Shown here: positions 10,403 through 24,839 of the stretch, piece after piece
Layout: every line of letters starts with the position of its first letter
Position numbering within the stretch: the stretch's first letter is position 1
Assembly (NCBI GenBank): GCA_026120185.1
Contig: JANUWF010001636.1
Coordinates: 3,511,501 to 3,575,500 of the forward strand
DNA length: 64,000 nucleotides
Direction of reading: 5' to 3'
Source of the DNA: Voacanga thouarsii
Lineage: Eukaryota; Streptophyta; Magnoliopsida; Gentianales; Apocynaceae
Made by a program: the position numbers and the translations under genes
The notes under the pieces: model-generated
Database searches by the model: none
What the model was told of the DNA's origin: nothing
Seen by the model: the letters and a program-made list of their open reading frames with translations, nothing else

Positions 10403-13400
10403 TTAAAGATGAAGATCGCTCCTGAGCAGACGAAGAAGAGACATGCTGCCCTTGGTTTTATTCCTGATGTCCAAAGCCACTTTCTTTTCTCCCCTGGCTC
10501 CCTGCATAAGAATTTTAGACTAAGAAAGGAATTCCATCTCTCCTAAAGTTGTGCTGTGTGAAACTGCTTTTGGATCTACAATGCATGTCAATTTGATTTT
10601 GTACATTTATACACAAAGTTATATCCAAACCTCTATCAGAGAGTAATAAAAGACGGGGATAGAATACCGCATATCAAACCATTTTATTTAGTGTATCCCA
10701 CTTTCCAAACTACGACATTATCTTGCTCTAGGATGTGAAAATGAGTATTTCTCAAGAAACACATCTGCTACAAAAACTGTAAGTAGACTCACACATCAAG
10801 AAACGATCTCTTGAAGAGGGCAAGGGATAATTTTACACCTCTTTCAGTATGTGATAGTTACACCTGTTTTAGTATGTTGTCTATACTGGACTCTTTGATT
10901 TAGGCATGTTGGAACCAGACAATTTTTTACAGTAATTCAGTGAAGGAAAATAGAACCCAGGCATTGCACAAGGCAGGTAACATAATTAGTAATGTTTGGC
11001 ATTTCACCTTAGGCTTGTCATTCTCATCCTCAATGGCCAGACTACCAATATCCTTTAATAAAATGCATGAAGATGGTAGAAGTCTTCTGAAAAATTAGAA
11101 ATTGGGAAATGAGTAAGTTTGACAATGCAGAGCAAGAGACAGTAAATAAATCACATTTACGAGGGAAATCTATTCCACTGACCTCTTGGGCTTCATTGGG
11201 CTCTGAGAGTTGCAGCGAGCAGCAAGTTCTGAAACATGAGTGCGTGATACATTTTCATCTTCCTCAGGCTTTACTGCTGTTATTGGATCCGGTACTTCCT
11301 AGATTAGAATCAAAGCAAAAGTACGTTTAGTGCCTTCACCCATATTATGCTGCAATAAATTTACAACCGAAATTGCAAAGTTTAGATGTTTTTAATATTT
11401 TATATTTTTACGGTGTTGCAGAACACAAAAGTCAACTGTCCGTGGGCAGCTTGTGTTTGAGTTTTGTCAGAGTTCACCAAGCAGCAACTAGTGTTTGTCA
11501 TTTTTTAGCTGGTCAAAGTGTGTCAAAAAAGGAGTAGAGTCAAGATATGGGTGTAACAATTAAGAACCCAGACCCAAACGCAGGTGAATAACAAGCTACA
11601 TAAGAGGAAGAAAACTGCAGCGATTGTTGAAGAATGCTCATTTATGCAACACCAACTTCCCAAAAAAAGATAAAGGCAGGCAGTTGGTGAAGCAAAACTG
11701 TTCTCAGGAACTTTGTAGGAAACTGCTGTTCAGCACGCAAATACAAATTGAAGTGAAAATAGTAAAAACTTAAAATAGAGAGGCACTCATTGAGAGGACT
11801 ATCCTGAGAGAGAAAAAAAGGCAGAAAACCCGATAAAATCCACTACATTGAACACAAATACCCGAACTGGAAAACAGAAGTGCATTCAAGTAACAGAAAC
11901 TAACTGATAGGAAGATTATCAACAATATAAAGACAACATCAGCTAAATATTCTGAAAATAGTCATAACCATATAAGATGCAGAATAAAATTATGTAGCAA
12001 TGCAGAACATAGTAATGTTACACAAAAAACAAACTTGGACAAGCATTTTTTCAGAGGCCTTTAGAATGCAGAATATACAGAAATAACAGTTCTTTCTCTA
12101 TTTATTTTTCCATTGGTCTGACGGGAGGAAGGGAAAACAGTTTCAGCAACAGAGATAACTAGCAAGTAGTTATTGGCAAACTGAAAAGAGAAAGATAAGC
12201 AGTTTGACACCTTTCCATTGATTAATCAAGTGAATCAGAAGTCTTTCATGCATCTTCCATATCAGTACTGGTAAGCAAAGGCAAGCTAATGGCTGCTACA
12301 CGAGAAATAGATCAAGTCTAGATGATTAATTTTAAACATGTGCTCTCAAATTCTTGTAAGGGAAGCTAAATGAGTTGCAGTATTCAAGTGCTTTTTAAAA
12401 CAAATTTGAGCAGACGCTTATAGATATTAATTCCAGCAATATAGTGTCTAAATATCACTTTTAGGAAAATGCCACCACCTCATGCTTTTCCTGTTGCAAT
12501 TGGTCCATTGCTGCTGCTAGAGAATCCTCACTGCTACTCATGACAGATGATGAAGAAGAGAGGACTACAGTCTCTGAAACACTTGAAGTAGAAACAGCCA
12601 GATCTTCTTCTGCTTCGGAGCAGGGGTCAATCTTTCTCACTTCAGCAGACGATTGAGAAAAGCTGACAGCAGACTCTGAATGGCCTAGATCAGAAATTGC
12701 CAACCTTTTATCAATCTCATAAATCAGTTACTATCATGCAAGACAGTATAGAAATCATTTAATATGAATCCATTTTAACAAAGAAAGACCACAACAGAAA
12801 TAAAAGATATCCTCTGAAGAAGATCCAACAAGAAATCAGCAGCAATGCTTTGATTTATGATTTTAAACTTATTAAATTCCTATATTTAACAAACAATGAA
12901 CTCTCAATCAAGTTATTTACTATGCAAAATATCAACAGAATATATTTTGGCATTTATACAATAGCACTTGTTCCAGAGCGGACCTGTTAAAATTAATTGT
13001 CTATCAATTGATTGCCGCAAATAAAAAAACCTGATCTAGTGCAATTTCAGGAAATTCTTGCTTGCGTTATATCTTGTCGTGTATCTAATCATGCAGACCA
13101 GCTATTACAATGAACATTGCTGAAATGAAAAGCAGGCCGCAGTTCAAGTCATGGAAGCACAGACTGATAGAATAGTTAGTTTATCTAACCTGACTCTTCA
13201 TTTTCTCTACATCTATCATTTCTCTCACCATCTTTCAGAACCAAAACATCATTAGCATCACTGATGCTAAAATTATGCTTTTCTTCAATCTCTTTTGAAT
13301 CTCCCATGTTTTGACCAGGACCGGCAGTTTCATTAGCATCTTCACATATCTCATTTCCACAAGTTTGTAAAGCTATCAACTCCTCTGTTTCTCCAACATT

Positions 13401-16400
13401 TGTAATAGCATCCTCTGTTCCGAAGTATCTTGAAGCACTTGAATTTTCAACATTATTGTCATGTGAGCATTCATGTCGATCACCAGAATGCTATAAAAGA
13501 GATCCCATTCATGTTACACAGAGAATCAGATAAGAGAAATCATCACCTCATTCTATAATCCCTGATTCCCCATCTACCAGAATAAAGTGTAATAAAGTAC
13601 CTGAGAAAACTGCTCTTTGAAGACATTAGCTCCTGTGTGAGAAGCTTTTGCAGAACTGGAAAATTTTCCCTGATGATTGGCAAAAATATAGAAACATGTA
13701 AATGACACTGATAAATACAAGGAATGGAAGGTGCTTAGTTGCAGTGGCTTACAGGCAAAGAGTTTAATTTTATGTCCTATGAAGAACAGAGAACCACAAT
13801 ACACATAGAGTTCTTTTCCCATTCAATAGGCCAATGTCTGCTATATAAATAGTTACCAAAGAGAACACTTAAAGGAATATCTTAGCCTGAAAGGCATTCA
13901 AATTTGTTGAAGCATGCACAAAAAATCAAGCATTAAATTTCATTCACAAAGGGTACCACAAAAATAGGTCAATAACAGTTAAGAAGATTGAAAATACATT
14001 TTTTGAATCTTGAGACCCCTTAATAGCAACTTTTTGTACCTCCTGGAAATCAGTCAGTTGAGACCCCTTAATATCTGGGGAATGGCTGGCTCCGAATTCA
14101 ACAAATTCAGTTATAGAAACCTTGGCTGAAGCTTCCCTCCAGTCTGAAGATTGCCTTTTCAAATCTTTCACCTCATTTTCTAGGTCAGAACATCTTTGCT
14201 TTTCATTGATTAGGTTGTCTTTGAGACAGCAAATTTCATTTTCAGCCATCTATGCAAGGACAAACTTTCTATTCAGAAATAAAGTACTACACAAATGTAA
14301 CAATCATACGGTAGACTGAATTAATAATATATGCCATAGCATAGAACCAACCTCAAGTTTCATCTTATATTCTTTTAAGACATTCCACAAAGCTTTAGCA
14401 AAATTTAGCATGACCTCATGTTCTCTATCCCTTTTTGCAAGTCCACCATCATCCTGTTTAAGATATTCCCCACCACTTAACTGAGAACTAAGAGATTCTT
14501 CAGCCTCAACTAAAATGTCAGTTAAGTTGGCATCCTCAACCTTCTCTGCAGTTATAAGAATTTGCCCTCCTTATCAAGAGGTAAAAAGTAAAAGTAGCTG
14601 GCAGACACAAAATTTAGAGGTCAAAAGAGAGTAATGGTTAATTCTAGAGAAAATAAAACCTTCTCTCAGTTGATCTTCATGACTCTGCTTGTCATCAATC
14701 TGGGAAAGATAAGATTCCACATGAATAATGAGGGAAAGAAGAATTTGGGATGGTTAAAACTAAGAATCCGATGCATTAAAAAATAAGAACTACATTTTGG
14801 TTGATGTGTTCCTTTAAGCAGCTCATAAATCATAAAAGCCATAGATAATATAAAACTCGAGTGAATAATCAGTGCATGCCATTCAAGTAAACAAGTTTAT
14901 AACGTCTGGAAATGTACATCTCCCTTAAAATTGTGTATATGTAGCCATATATTTTATTTCCCATGATCCATATACCACAGCCAAATATAACAGAGAAAAA
15001 TATGCAGTGTTGAATTATTTAGATTTTACATGACAGGACCTGAAAGCCTATATTATTCTAAACATAAGCAACAATTTTGCATATTTTGTCAACACAAGAT
15101 TCTGCATAAAGCACAAGATGCATTTGACTTATTTTTGCAAACAACATATCTGATTTAAATAATCCAATAAGTAGGCCACCAACTTTACAACTAAAAGTTG
15201 AGGGAAAGAACAACACACAGTTCTGTTACACCAATGGCATAGAAAAGCAAGACAGGGATTAATAATACAACAAGAAAACAGCCCTTCTGAATACTGCAGC
15301 AGAGAAATGTACCAGAGAAGCTTCAAGTTCACTGAATTTCATTCTTTTAGGTTGCTCTACTCTTGGAAAAGTTTGAATAGGTCTTTTAGAGCATTTGATA
15401 TTACTGGGTTCTTCAATGCTGTTAAATCTGCATCTCAAAAGCAATTGTGTTGGAAAAACTGTCATTAGATCCAAACGCAGAAAGGTTTCCAACTTTATCA
15501 GAAATTTCATACTTGATCCGCGTATAAGGTGATGCCTGCTTTAACAGATTCGATGTATCAAGGTAATCTTCTTCTCCAGGTTTTACAGTCAAAACCTACA
15601 GAAACTAGAACTTAAAGAGACTATTTTGAAAAGAGTTACTGAACAAAATATTGCAGACGAGACAACAACAGAAACTCTCAACAATGCAATTGAAAGGTTT
15701 TAGCACAAGCTTAATGTTGCTGGAATTTAAAAGCAGCATACCAAAGCCATCCTTTTCTTCCCTTCTAAATATGCCCTCAAGTATCTGGTCAGCTGTTCAA
15801 GAATAACACACATATAATCAAAGATATTATTTTGTTTAATAGCACATTTTTATTTCACGAAAACAAATTATTTCCAAATTATTTTCTGAAAATTGGGGCA
15901 AAGAAGGCACTACCAAGGAGCTTTGGAAGTGTTTGTGCAATGGTCTTTTTGGATTCTTCTGGTGCTCCAACAATGACTGGAAATTGAACCATAAAAAAAA
16001 TGGTTGCAGATTACGTGCAAATAATATAAGCAAAATGGAATTGGCAGTAAAGAATCATCCTATACGACAAGAGTATCCATATTGCTTACCCTTAAGCATA
16101 GTCCAAACACCATGGATGTGTTGTTTATGAAATTGCTCTCAAGAAGCCTAAGGCCCTGTCAATTGATAACACCATAAATTGGAACAGTTTGGGGCAAAAA
16201 AACAGATTAATTCAATCATCAACCTACACACAAAGGTAACAGCACCCACCAAATGTTCTATTATTACAAGTCAACAGATTGTTTTAAGCCCTCTTCAACA
16301 GGAAAATATGTTACTTCATGTTCCTAAATCCATCCACCCTTATGCAGCAATGATCTTATGCAAACTCACGTCTTTCCATGGCACATGATTCCATGTTTCA

Positions 16401-18399
16401 GCTCTCAAACTTATAAAACATGGTAGCCCAACAAATTTTCTGTAGGTGCATTTTATAGATCATAAGAGTATGTAACACAGCAAATTCCTTTCTCTGCACC
16501 AGATAAGTAAGTAATTAAAGAGTCAACCACACCACAAATATACCAGTCATGGGCTTTGACCATACCATACAAATTTTGTAATTTTGCAAAAGAATTTCGG
16601 AAAGGATAAGCTCAGCTATAATGTACTCCACTGCTCTTATAGTAGATAAATTCCTACAGCTGAATTATGTGATAGCATAGATACCTGATTCCCTGTCTTC
16701 TTTTCTCTTTCAGCTCCAGCCAGGTCAACGATAGTTAACACAGCAGAGTGTGGTTCATCTTCACCCTCCCCATCAATCTTTTTAGGACCATAGCTAATGT
16801 TGATTACACATTGAGAGCGGCTGGAAAGATTTTTGAAATATTAATATTTCTGAAACTATGGCTAAGCATCCCTTATCACAAAGTTGCAGACGTAGCAGTC
16901 AACAATTGATTATTGATCAACTCTACAGCTCAATATATGTCTGACTTCCATCACAAAACATAAGCTTCTCATCCATGGAATCATTCCATTGGCTATGTAC
17001 CACAGGCAGAAAAGATGGATAGAAACAGCCACAAACCTGGACTGAATATTTGAATTTGTCATTGCTGTTGCACGTTTTAGCATTGCACGTGCAATTAAGG
17101 ACTCCGCTTGTTGAGCATCATTAATTCTGACCTGTTATAACATGCACTGAGAAGCCATTAGATGAAATCAATTACACATTTAAAAGTCATTGAATGTTAT
17201 TATATCACAAGCACTATTATAGGGATTGTAGAACAGGCACAGGAAATGGATATCTATAGTGAAACCTTTTGCAGCCCCTTTATAGTGGATTGCTGCAAGT
17301 ATAGATCCATGCCTTCTCTCAATAGATCACACATCTTCTCAGATTTGCCTCTTTCTGAACATATTTCAAATATTGACAGATAGAATGTCCTGTGCATATA
17401 CATGAAAATAAACATGAATTTAGTACAACCATGATCAACCTCTTCTACTGCCTTGCAAAACTGAAAGTTATGCGTTCATTTTAGTCATGTTTGGATAACG
17501 AATGGAATCCCATCTCTGCAAAATGGGAAAAAAATGTCAAAGACAGGATCATCTTGAATTATTTTGAGCTTAAAAGAGAAAATACCGTGCAATTCTGTTC
17601 CTTTCATCTTCTGAAAAAATATGATGAAGAGCAAGAGGTACCATCCCAGGATTCTTAGCACACCCAAAAACCGTGTGTGTCTTTCCTGAGCCACTTGGGC
17701 CCAAGGCAGCCAACATCCCGCTTTTCCCATTCAAAAAATCCTCAACAAGTTGCTTGACCATCTTATCATAAACTTCAATCTATACAATTGACCCAACAAA
17801 TGGTGATGAATTGAGACTTACCTCCTATCATCCTCTAAATAATAAAAGTGTTATGGTAAATGGAATCAAACCTGAGATGATTCAGCAGCAAAGACATGTG
17901 AAAAACCTTCATAGACCTCGGACTTGAATCTTTTTGCATCCTGCAAATTGTGAGGAGGCGAAACTGTAACTGAGTGAGAGTCATTCACTGTGAGGCAAGT
18001 TTCATTTTTACTTTTCACCCCTTTTTTGGGGCCACTTTTGGACTTAGGGTTTTTTGGCCAGGCATTTTTTGCTTCGTCACTTTCATGTTTGCCATGCTTT
18101 TGTGTTCCATTTTTCACTGTGAGCGGTCGAATCCTTAGGAACACTTGGAGACTTTCGGAAGAAGGCTTTTGAAGGTCTTCCGGTAAGGTGGATATATCAG
18201 GTAGCTTGTTGGCTTCCTGAACTGCAATTGATAAAATATCTTGAATAGGAAACGAAGGAATATCGTCACAAACAGAAGGGGAAGAGATGGTTAGGGGAAG
18301 AGGAATGGTAGAAGATGGTGTTGCTCGTGCTTTGCGGTGAGGGTTCCGCCGGACCGTCACCGTCTTTGGACATGGTTGTGGACTCTTGAGCTCCTCCAT
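10403..18399 (-). CDS. KIN6: Kinesin-like motor protein, plant kinesin-6 family (KIN-6 type)
   Basis: Nineteen exons can be joined with every phase closing, giving 936 residues. Exons (high to low): 18399-17872, 17779-17586, 17389-17266, 17131-17037, 16820-16685, 16155-16090, 15976-15914, 15792-15742, 15595-15513, 15427-15313, 14699-14660, 14545-14352, 14249-13998, 13669-13601, 13490-13190, 12684-12479, 11298-11183, 11086-11008, 10501-10403. The motor domain shows VFLRIRPL, an EVYEGFSHVF block, the P-loop GPSGSGKTHT (exon 2), NSNIQSSRSQCV (switch I region, across exons 4/5) and DLAGAER (switch II, exon 5). A Lys-rich insertion lies between IRPL and the P-loop. Exons 11-13 are coiled-coil-like (KVEDANLTD..., MAENEICCLKDN). 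The tail ends KGSMSLLRLLRSDLHL, a conserved end of plant KIN-6. The usual length in this family is near 950 aa. Probably a microtubule motor of dividing cells. Family call is strong; the exact exon 16 acceptor is the least sure junction. Confidence 0.9.
15428..15512 (-). other. Short (85-nt) intron in the kinesin gene that mimics a frameshift
   Basis: The open frame runs past the donor (CAA then GTATGA) to a TAA, while the next conserved block (FNSIEEPSN) is in another frame. Removing the 85-nt GT...TTTTGAGATGCAG stretch joins ATC-AA to A-TTT and restores the frame. No base change is needed. Confidence 0.7.
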
Positions 18400-19402
18400 T
18401 TCCTTTCCTTCAACACTCTTCCGAACACGCTACACAAGGAAATAGCCCGATTCAGACTTCTAAAGGAAACCAGAAAGGGCGGCAAGAAAGATGCCAGTAG
18501 AGTCAATTTGAATTGCACCGTCTGCAGCGGGGGAGGCCAACGGTTCTGGATTATGAGTTGCGAGAACAATGAGGCCCATAGTTTTACACTTCCTAGCCCA
18601 TCAATAATCATTTGACCGCTACTCTCTCTCTCTCTCTCTCTCTATATATATTCTTTTTAAGCTGTTGAAAAAAGAAATAATTGTTTTAATTTAAAATGAA
18701 AAAATTGTTAGATTTTTTTTTTTGAAAACTATATACTCATCCTATTTAAAATCAATTGGACTAATTTTTAAAAAAATATTAATAATTTTATTATTTATTC
18801 TCGAATAGTCATAATATTGATATTTAAGTTTATGATTTTTACAAATTTAAATATGATCTCAATTTAAATACAAGTTTAATATTTAGATTTTTATTTTAAA
18901 ATATTTAAAAATAAAGATTAACCTCTTAAAAATAAAAATATTTTTCATCTAAACTCTTTTATTTAATAAATGCATATTTTGTTATATAACAGCTGATAAG
19001 CATAAGCCTTTTAATTAGTGGGACGACGAGTATACTTTGTTAAAAATTAAATACTCTGATAAATTTTTATGCAAAATTAAAAAAAAACGTTCAATTTTAA
19101 ACAAATGATTAATATATTTTTGTTATCTGTACCGGAAAAAGGTCCAAAATGTTTGGATCGCCATTTCTAGCGGAACAGTGGGCTTCGATAAAAGGAAATG
19201 TCTAATATTTCAAAGGCAAACATTTACCATATCTATAATGCATACATCCTGAAAAGCAAACATCCTAAAGTTTATAGTGCCCTTTGGGCTGGAGATAATG
19301 TTCAAGAACAAAACTACTACCAATCACCACACTGGAGATTTCCATCTCTGCAATTTATTCTCACGAAGAACACCAATGACAAATCCAGATTGAGCAATGA
19401 TT
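18400..19402. promoter_or_regulatory. Spacer between kinesin 5' end and CLV1-like 3' end, with a CT/TA microsatellite
   Basis: This spacer of about 1 kb holds the kinesin promoter and leader (right of 18399) and the 3'UTR of the receptor kinase (left of 19403). A (CT)n run followed by TATATATA lies at 18622-18650. The rest is AT-rich. A short plus-strand open stretch at 18337-18615 overlaps the kinesin leader and shows no motif. Confidence 0.45.
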
Positions 19403-22400
19403 TCAAAGGAGGCTAGGAGGTGCAGACTGAGGAGGATTAGCAAGCATATGGACAACCTCTCTCATGCTCGGCCTTGCTGCAGTCTCCTCCTCAACACACA
19501 TCATTGCAATCTTGAACAAGTTTATGACACCCGTTAGTGGGTATCCAGTGAGTCTAGAATCCAAAACAGCAAGTACTGAAGCTGCATCTGTGGGATGAGA
19601 TAGTTCTGATATTGTTTTCTTGACCCACCTTACAATGTCCACTCCCTCGCCGAATTCACCTACTGGCTTTCTACCTGTGATTAGTTCCAGTAGCACCACG
19701 CCGAAGCTGTAGACATCGCTCTTCTGGTCAATTTTCAGGGTGTATGCGTACTCTGTTGCATTGTGCACCAGATGAACAAAACAAAGTATTAATCAGAAAC
19801 AAGTAGCATTAGCAATTATACAAAGAACCCATAATCAATTTCTGCAAATCAGCTGATTCAAGAAATGACAGATGCAAGATCTATATTAGGGAGGCTAAAC
19901 ACCGAAAATGTCTAACGTTGGGTCTTACCTGGTGCAATGTAGCCGTAGGAACCAGCAATGGAGGACATGCATTCGGATACTCCAGCATCCTGCAAAAACT
20001 TTGCGAGTCCAAAGTCTGCTACATGAGCCTCGTAATCGGAATCCAGTAAGATGTTATTGGACTTGACATCTCTATGAATAATTGAAGGGGAACAATCATG
20101 GTGCAAGTAACATAATCCTTTAGCTGCCTCGACTGCAATCCTGTATCGTGCTTCCCACTGCAAATGAGCACCCTTCGTCCCATGCAGCATCTCCCCTAGG
20201 CTTCCGTTGGACATGTACTCGTACAAGAGCAAATTTGCATCCCTGTTGGACACATATCCCAGCAGCCTTACAATGTGCCTGTGCCTGATTTTTCCTAATG
20301 TCCGAATTTCAGCAGAGAAGCCGTGGTCACTCCGACCAGTCCCACAGCCAACCAAGCGTTTGATTGCTACATCGATACCATTAGGCATGGATCCTCTGTA
20401 GACGATGCCGGCACCACCTTTGCCAATTATGTTCTCTTCTTTTAAACAGTCCAAAACGTCCTCGGCCTTGAAGTCGAGCTTCTGGAATGCCGTGAGCCTC
20501 CAAGCCTTTGATTTCTCATAGTTCCTCCGCCTAATTCTCATCCAAGTGACAGCAAAGAGTAATATCACTGTGGCTACAATGATCACCAAAATTATAATTT
20601 TGGATGTACTGATAGAGGGAGAAATGCCTTTCTGAGAGCCATGTGCCGAAGGACAAACTTGAACGTGGGGCGGACAGAGCTTAGGATTTCCAGCAAAAGC
20701 ACGGTCTCCAATAAATTTCAACAGCCCATCCGTGGGTCTTCTGCCTGTGAAATCGTTAAATGAGAGATCCAGAGAAGTCAAACTCATCGAACCAAGTTCA
20801 CCAGGAATTTCACCAGTTAGTTCATTTCTTGACAAGTTGAGGATATTCAGGACCTTAAGCTTTGATATATCTCTTGGAATTGCACCGCGCAAATTGTTTT
20901 GGCTCAAATCAATGGAGGTTAATTTAGCACAGTGAGCAATGGAAGCTGGGATTTCACCTGTTAAGCCGTTGCCACTGAAATCCAGAGATAAAAGTTTCTT
21001 TAGGTCAGATATTTCATTGGGAATCTCACCGGATAACCTGTTCATACCAAGGCTCAGAGCCTCAAGCTCCGCCAAATTCCCAATTGCCGGAGGGATTTTT
21101 CCCGTGATCTCATTGTTCGAAAGAAGGAGACTTCCAATGGAATTACTTGACATCTCGGTCGGAAGCTCGCCAGTGAAGTAGTTATCGCCAAGCTCAAGCA
21201 TGTCCATCAAAGGCAAATTGAAAATGCCAGCGGGAATTGTTCCATTCAGGAAATTCTTGCTGGCTCGAATCTTAGTCAAGGACTTGCACTCCCCTAGCTC
21301 TTCAGGCAAAGGACCGAATAATTTGTTTTGCATTAAGATCAAAGACTTCAGCCTCCTTCCTTTACACAACTCCCTTGGTATGGTTCCAGTAAGACGATTC
21401 GAAGTAACATCAAGAATCATTAACTTCCCATTCTGGCCGAGGTTTTGGGGCAATTCAAAGGTAAAATTGTTTTCCCAAACCTGCAAAACCTCAAGGTTGG
21501 GAAGATCGCCCACGAATGACGGAATAGGACCGAATAATTGGTTGGAGAACAAATGTAGCAGGGTCAAATTCCTTAACTGAGCAAATTCCATCGGGATTTC
21601 ACCCGTAAGTTTGTTGTAGGAAACGTCCAGCGACATCAGGCTTACCAAACCGGAAAGCTCCGGTGGCAGCTGACCGGTGAGATTATTCCGCTGCAGAAAT
21701 AAAGTATGCAAGAACTTCAAATTTCCCAGCGAAGGCGGAATTTCACCTGTCAGGTTACAGCCGCCGAGGTCAAGAAGGCGCAGTGTGCTCAAGGAGCCTA
21801 GTTCCGGGGGAATTCCGCCCTCATAAGCATTGTAGTAGCCAAGATATAGCATCTGGAGCTTGGGAAGCTTAGCCAAGCTGGAGGGGATCCTTCCGGTGAG
21901 TTCATTTCCTACTAAAGATAAAACCTCAAGGCTCTCGAACTCGGAGTAAACGTCAGGGATTTCTCCGTAAAAGTAGTTGCCCCCGACGTTAAGTGTTCTG
22001 AGTTTAGGGAGGCTCACGAACTCGGTGGGCAGCAACCCGGTGAGATTATTGTTATAAACGTCGAAAGATTCGAGCTCCGTCATCTTCATCACAACCTCTC
22101 CAGGAAAAACGCCAGTGAAACTATTGTTTGAGAGATAAAGGAACCTAAGGGAAGCCAATTTCGACATTTCCACCGGCAGCGCACCGGTGAGGTTGCTCGA
22201 AACCAGAGTAAGGTTGACTAAAGCATCCAACAGCCCTATCTCCGGCGCAATGGTACCGAAGAGAGGAACGTTGGAGATGTTCAACGACGTGACCCTGAAA
22301 TTTTTATCGCATGTAACTCCAGAGAAAGAGCAGTGGACTGCGGAAGACGGCGATGCTGAACTGTTATCCACCCAGTCATGGAGTCCGCTGCCGTTAGGAC

Positions 22401-22536
22401 CAAGCATGGTAGCTTTGAGACTCAACAGTGCATCAAGGTCTGAGTATGCATGAACGATGGAGCTGGAGAGAAAAAGAAAAAGAGAAATAACAGCGAAAAC
22501 GTGAAGAAGAAGAAGAAGAAGATGATGATGCTGCAT
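19403..22536 (-). CDS. CLV1: CLAVATA1-type leucine-rich-repeat receptor-like kinase
   Basis: Two exons: 22536-19929 and 19752-19403, split by an intron with a G/AG phase that rebuilds a Glu codon (APE, then YAYTLKID). The product has 985 residues; Arabidopsis CLV1 has about 980. Order: hydrophobic signal peptide (about 1-30, rich in Leu after MQHHHLLLL); LRR N-cap with [10 protein letters not shown]; about 20 LRRs of the LxGxIP type (about 75-610); paired-Cys cap ([10 protein letters not shown]); one membrane helix (about 643-666); kinase. Kinase motifs: [11 protein letters not shown] (about 706), [14 protein letters not shown] (about 824, an RD kinase), DFGLAKF (about 844) and APE. The one intron interrupting the kinase near APE is the usual place for this subfamily. 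It is expected to sit in the plasma membrane of meristem cells and sense CLE peptides. No disruption is seen. Confidence 0.95.
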
Positions 22537-24839
22537 AGTGAATTTTCTCGTCTCTCCGTCTCTCCGTGGAAATCAGATAGTACGTATGGCATAGGCATAG
22601 GCATAGGCCATTGAAATAAGTACTGTGAGCGCGCTGCAGAATCCAGAATCGAAGGGTCCATTGCATCAACCAACAAATTTTGTTCTTTTCATTTACAAGG
22701 TGCTGTGCTGGTTAGCTCCTAATGTGACGAAATAATTTATCAAATATTAAAAAATGTACTTTTTTAAATTATTTTTTAAGTATTTAATTTAGGAAATAAG
22801 TATATAAAAATTTATAAAATTAAATTGCAATGAATTTTAATAAAAAATTATTAGATATGTGAAATCTAAGTAGAATTCAAACAGAAAAAGTATAATATGT
22901 TGTGGATATATAATAAAAAATAATAAATATATATAAAATAATACTTTTTTCATTTTGTCTTATTTAATCGATTAGGATTCGTCCATACCATCAATAAAAT
23001 TTGGAAGATCGCGACTGATCCTGAAAGGAAATGAATGGAAAAAAGAACATGTCGTATTGACGGAGAGTTTTGACAATATTTCATTCTTAGCGGGTCGGTA
23101 CAAAAACCCGCTTGAAGTCTTGGAATAGAACAAAATAAAGTTGGGTCGAATGAATAAATGGATAGGGCCCTGCGGCTTCAATTAATTCCAAGGAAAGGCA
23201 AAGCAACGAGCTTCTGTTCTAAATTTGAATTATTTCCTGATCTAATTAGACGTTAAAAATATATTAGTGTCGATGCGGGAAGGAGATTACGCGAGTATCA
23301 AGATCAATAAGTTTTTAGTTAGTTAAATTTTTTTATTTTACTTTTAAAATTCAATTTATTCTCTTTCTTTCCTTATTAATAAATATTTATATTCTAAACT
23401 TGTGATATATTCTAAATAACTTATCTCTCTGATATTTAAATGTGATCAACTCGTTAGGAAATAAATTATTTACATCATATATTTAAAAATAGAATATTAT
23501 TAAATGAGAACAAATTTAAAATATTAAATTTTAATTTCTTAAAGAGATAATTTAAGATAAAGATTAAGTTAGAAATGTGACAGATAATTTAAGACATATG
23601 AAATAATATTTAAATTAAAGTAAAATTTTAATTTAAAATAAAATTAGGAGATACTTTTCACTTAGAGCCTTAGTGTATTTGGATTAGAATTTTCCAATCT
23701 CATTCCAGATCAAAATCAATTCTTATCTATTTAGGAGCAAGTCTGACCTTCAAAAATTTTCAAAATATTATAATTTATTTTAAAATTTTATATTCAGAAT
23801 CTTAATTTTTAAAAAAAAAATTCATAATATTATCTTTCAATAATTCCTTTATAGTTTTTATCGCTAACCCAAAATTTTAAGCTCCATTATTGTTTATAAA
23901 ATGATTATTGTTTAGATATATAACTTTTTTAAACATTATTTCTTCAAATATTCAAACAATTAAAATATCTTGAACACTATAAAATGAATATGTTCAATGA
24001 CAATTAAAAATACAAACATTTTTATTGAATTTCAAATCTTAAAAAGAGTGAAATATTTTTTAAAATAATCAAAATAATTCACAAATTCTTGAAAATTAAT
24101 ATTCATTTATTTATAAAATAGTATCATATTTTTTATCTTCACGTATTACTTTTTAAATTCTAATTTTCTTTTCACTTTAAAAAATTCAAAAAAAAAACCT
24201 TGGCATAATGCGAGATTTGACGGAGAAGGCAGAAAACCAATGAATGCATTTGTAGAATAGAGCATAGAGCGGCCGAGCCGAAACTCAGAAAAAGAAGACT
24301 AATTTGACGGCGTGATTTGGCGTTTCGAGTGAAGGGCGGCAAAGATAATGTTATTACTGTATTATTTACAACTCTCTCGGTCATATTAAAATTAACAGAG
24401 ATGATTTAATATAAGATTTTATATAAAAATAAAAATAAAAAATATATAAGTTTTATAATATTATATATTAAATATAAATATATAAAATTATATATCTAAA
24501 ATATATTAATTTTTTATTTAAAAAAATTATTAATTATTAAAATATTTTAAAATAACAAATAAATCAATTTAATTAAGACCAAAAAATACTATTTTAATTA
24601 GCTATTTACTTGATGTAAGTATTTGAGGTTGCAAAATTTGATATATCAAAATAATATAGTTAGTTATAAATATTATATATAATTATTAAATATCATACAT
24701 AATTATATAAATATTAGTATATAATTTAATAAATTAATTTTTAAAAAAATCAAAAAAAATTACATATAATTATTTCTATCATTATTAAAATGTTACAGAA
24801 TAATTTTTAATTTAAATTGTAAAATAATCGCATAAATAT

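Noticed and set aside
12461..12703. Kinesin C-terminus ending at ...HEVVAFS
   Set aside because: A donor at GAG|GTGGTG leads in phase to three further exons with conserved KIN-6 tail motifs, so the stop at 12461 is intronic.
15259..15510. Apparent frameshift in the kinesin gene between two open frames
   Set aside because: An 85-nt intron (15428-15512) with GT-AG ends joins the frames exactly, and the phases of all other exons agree.
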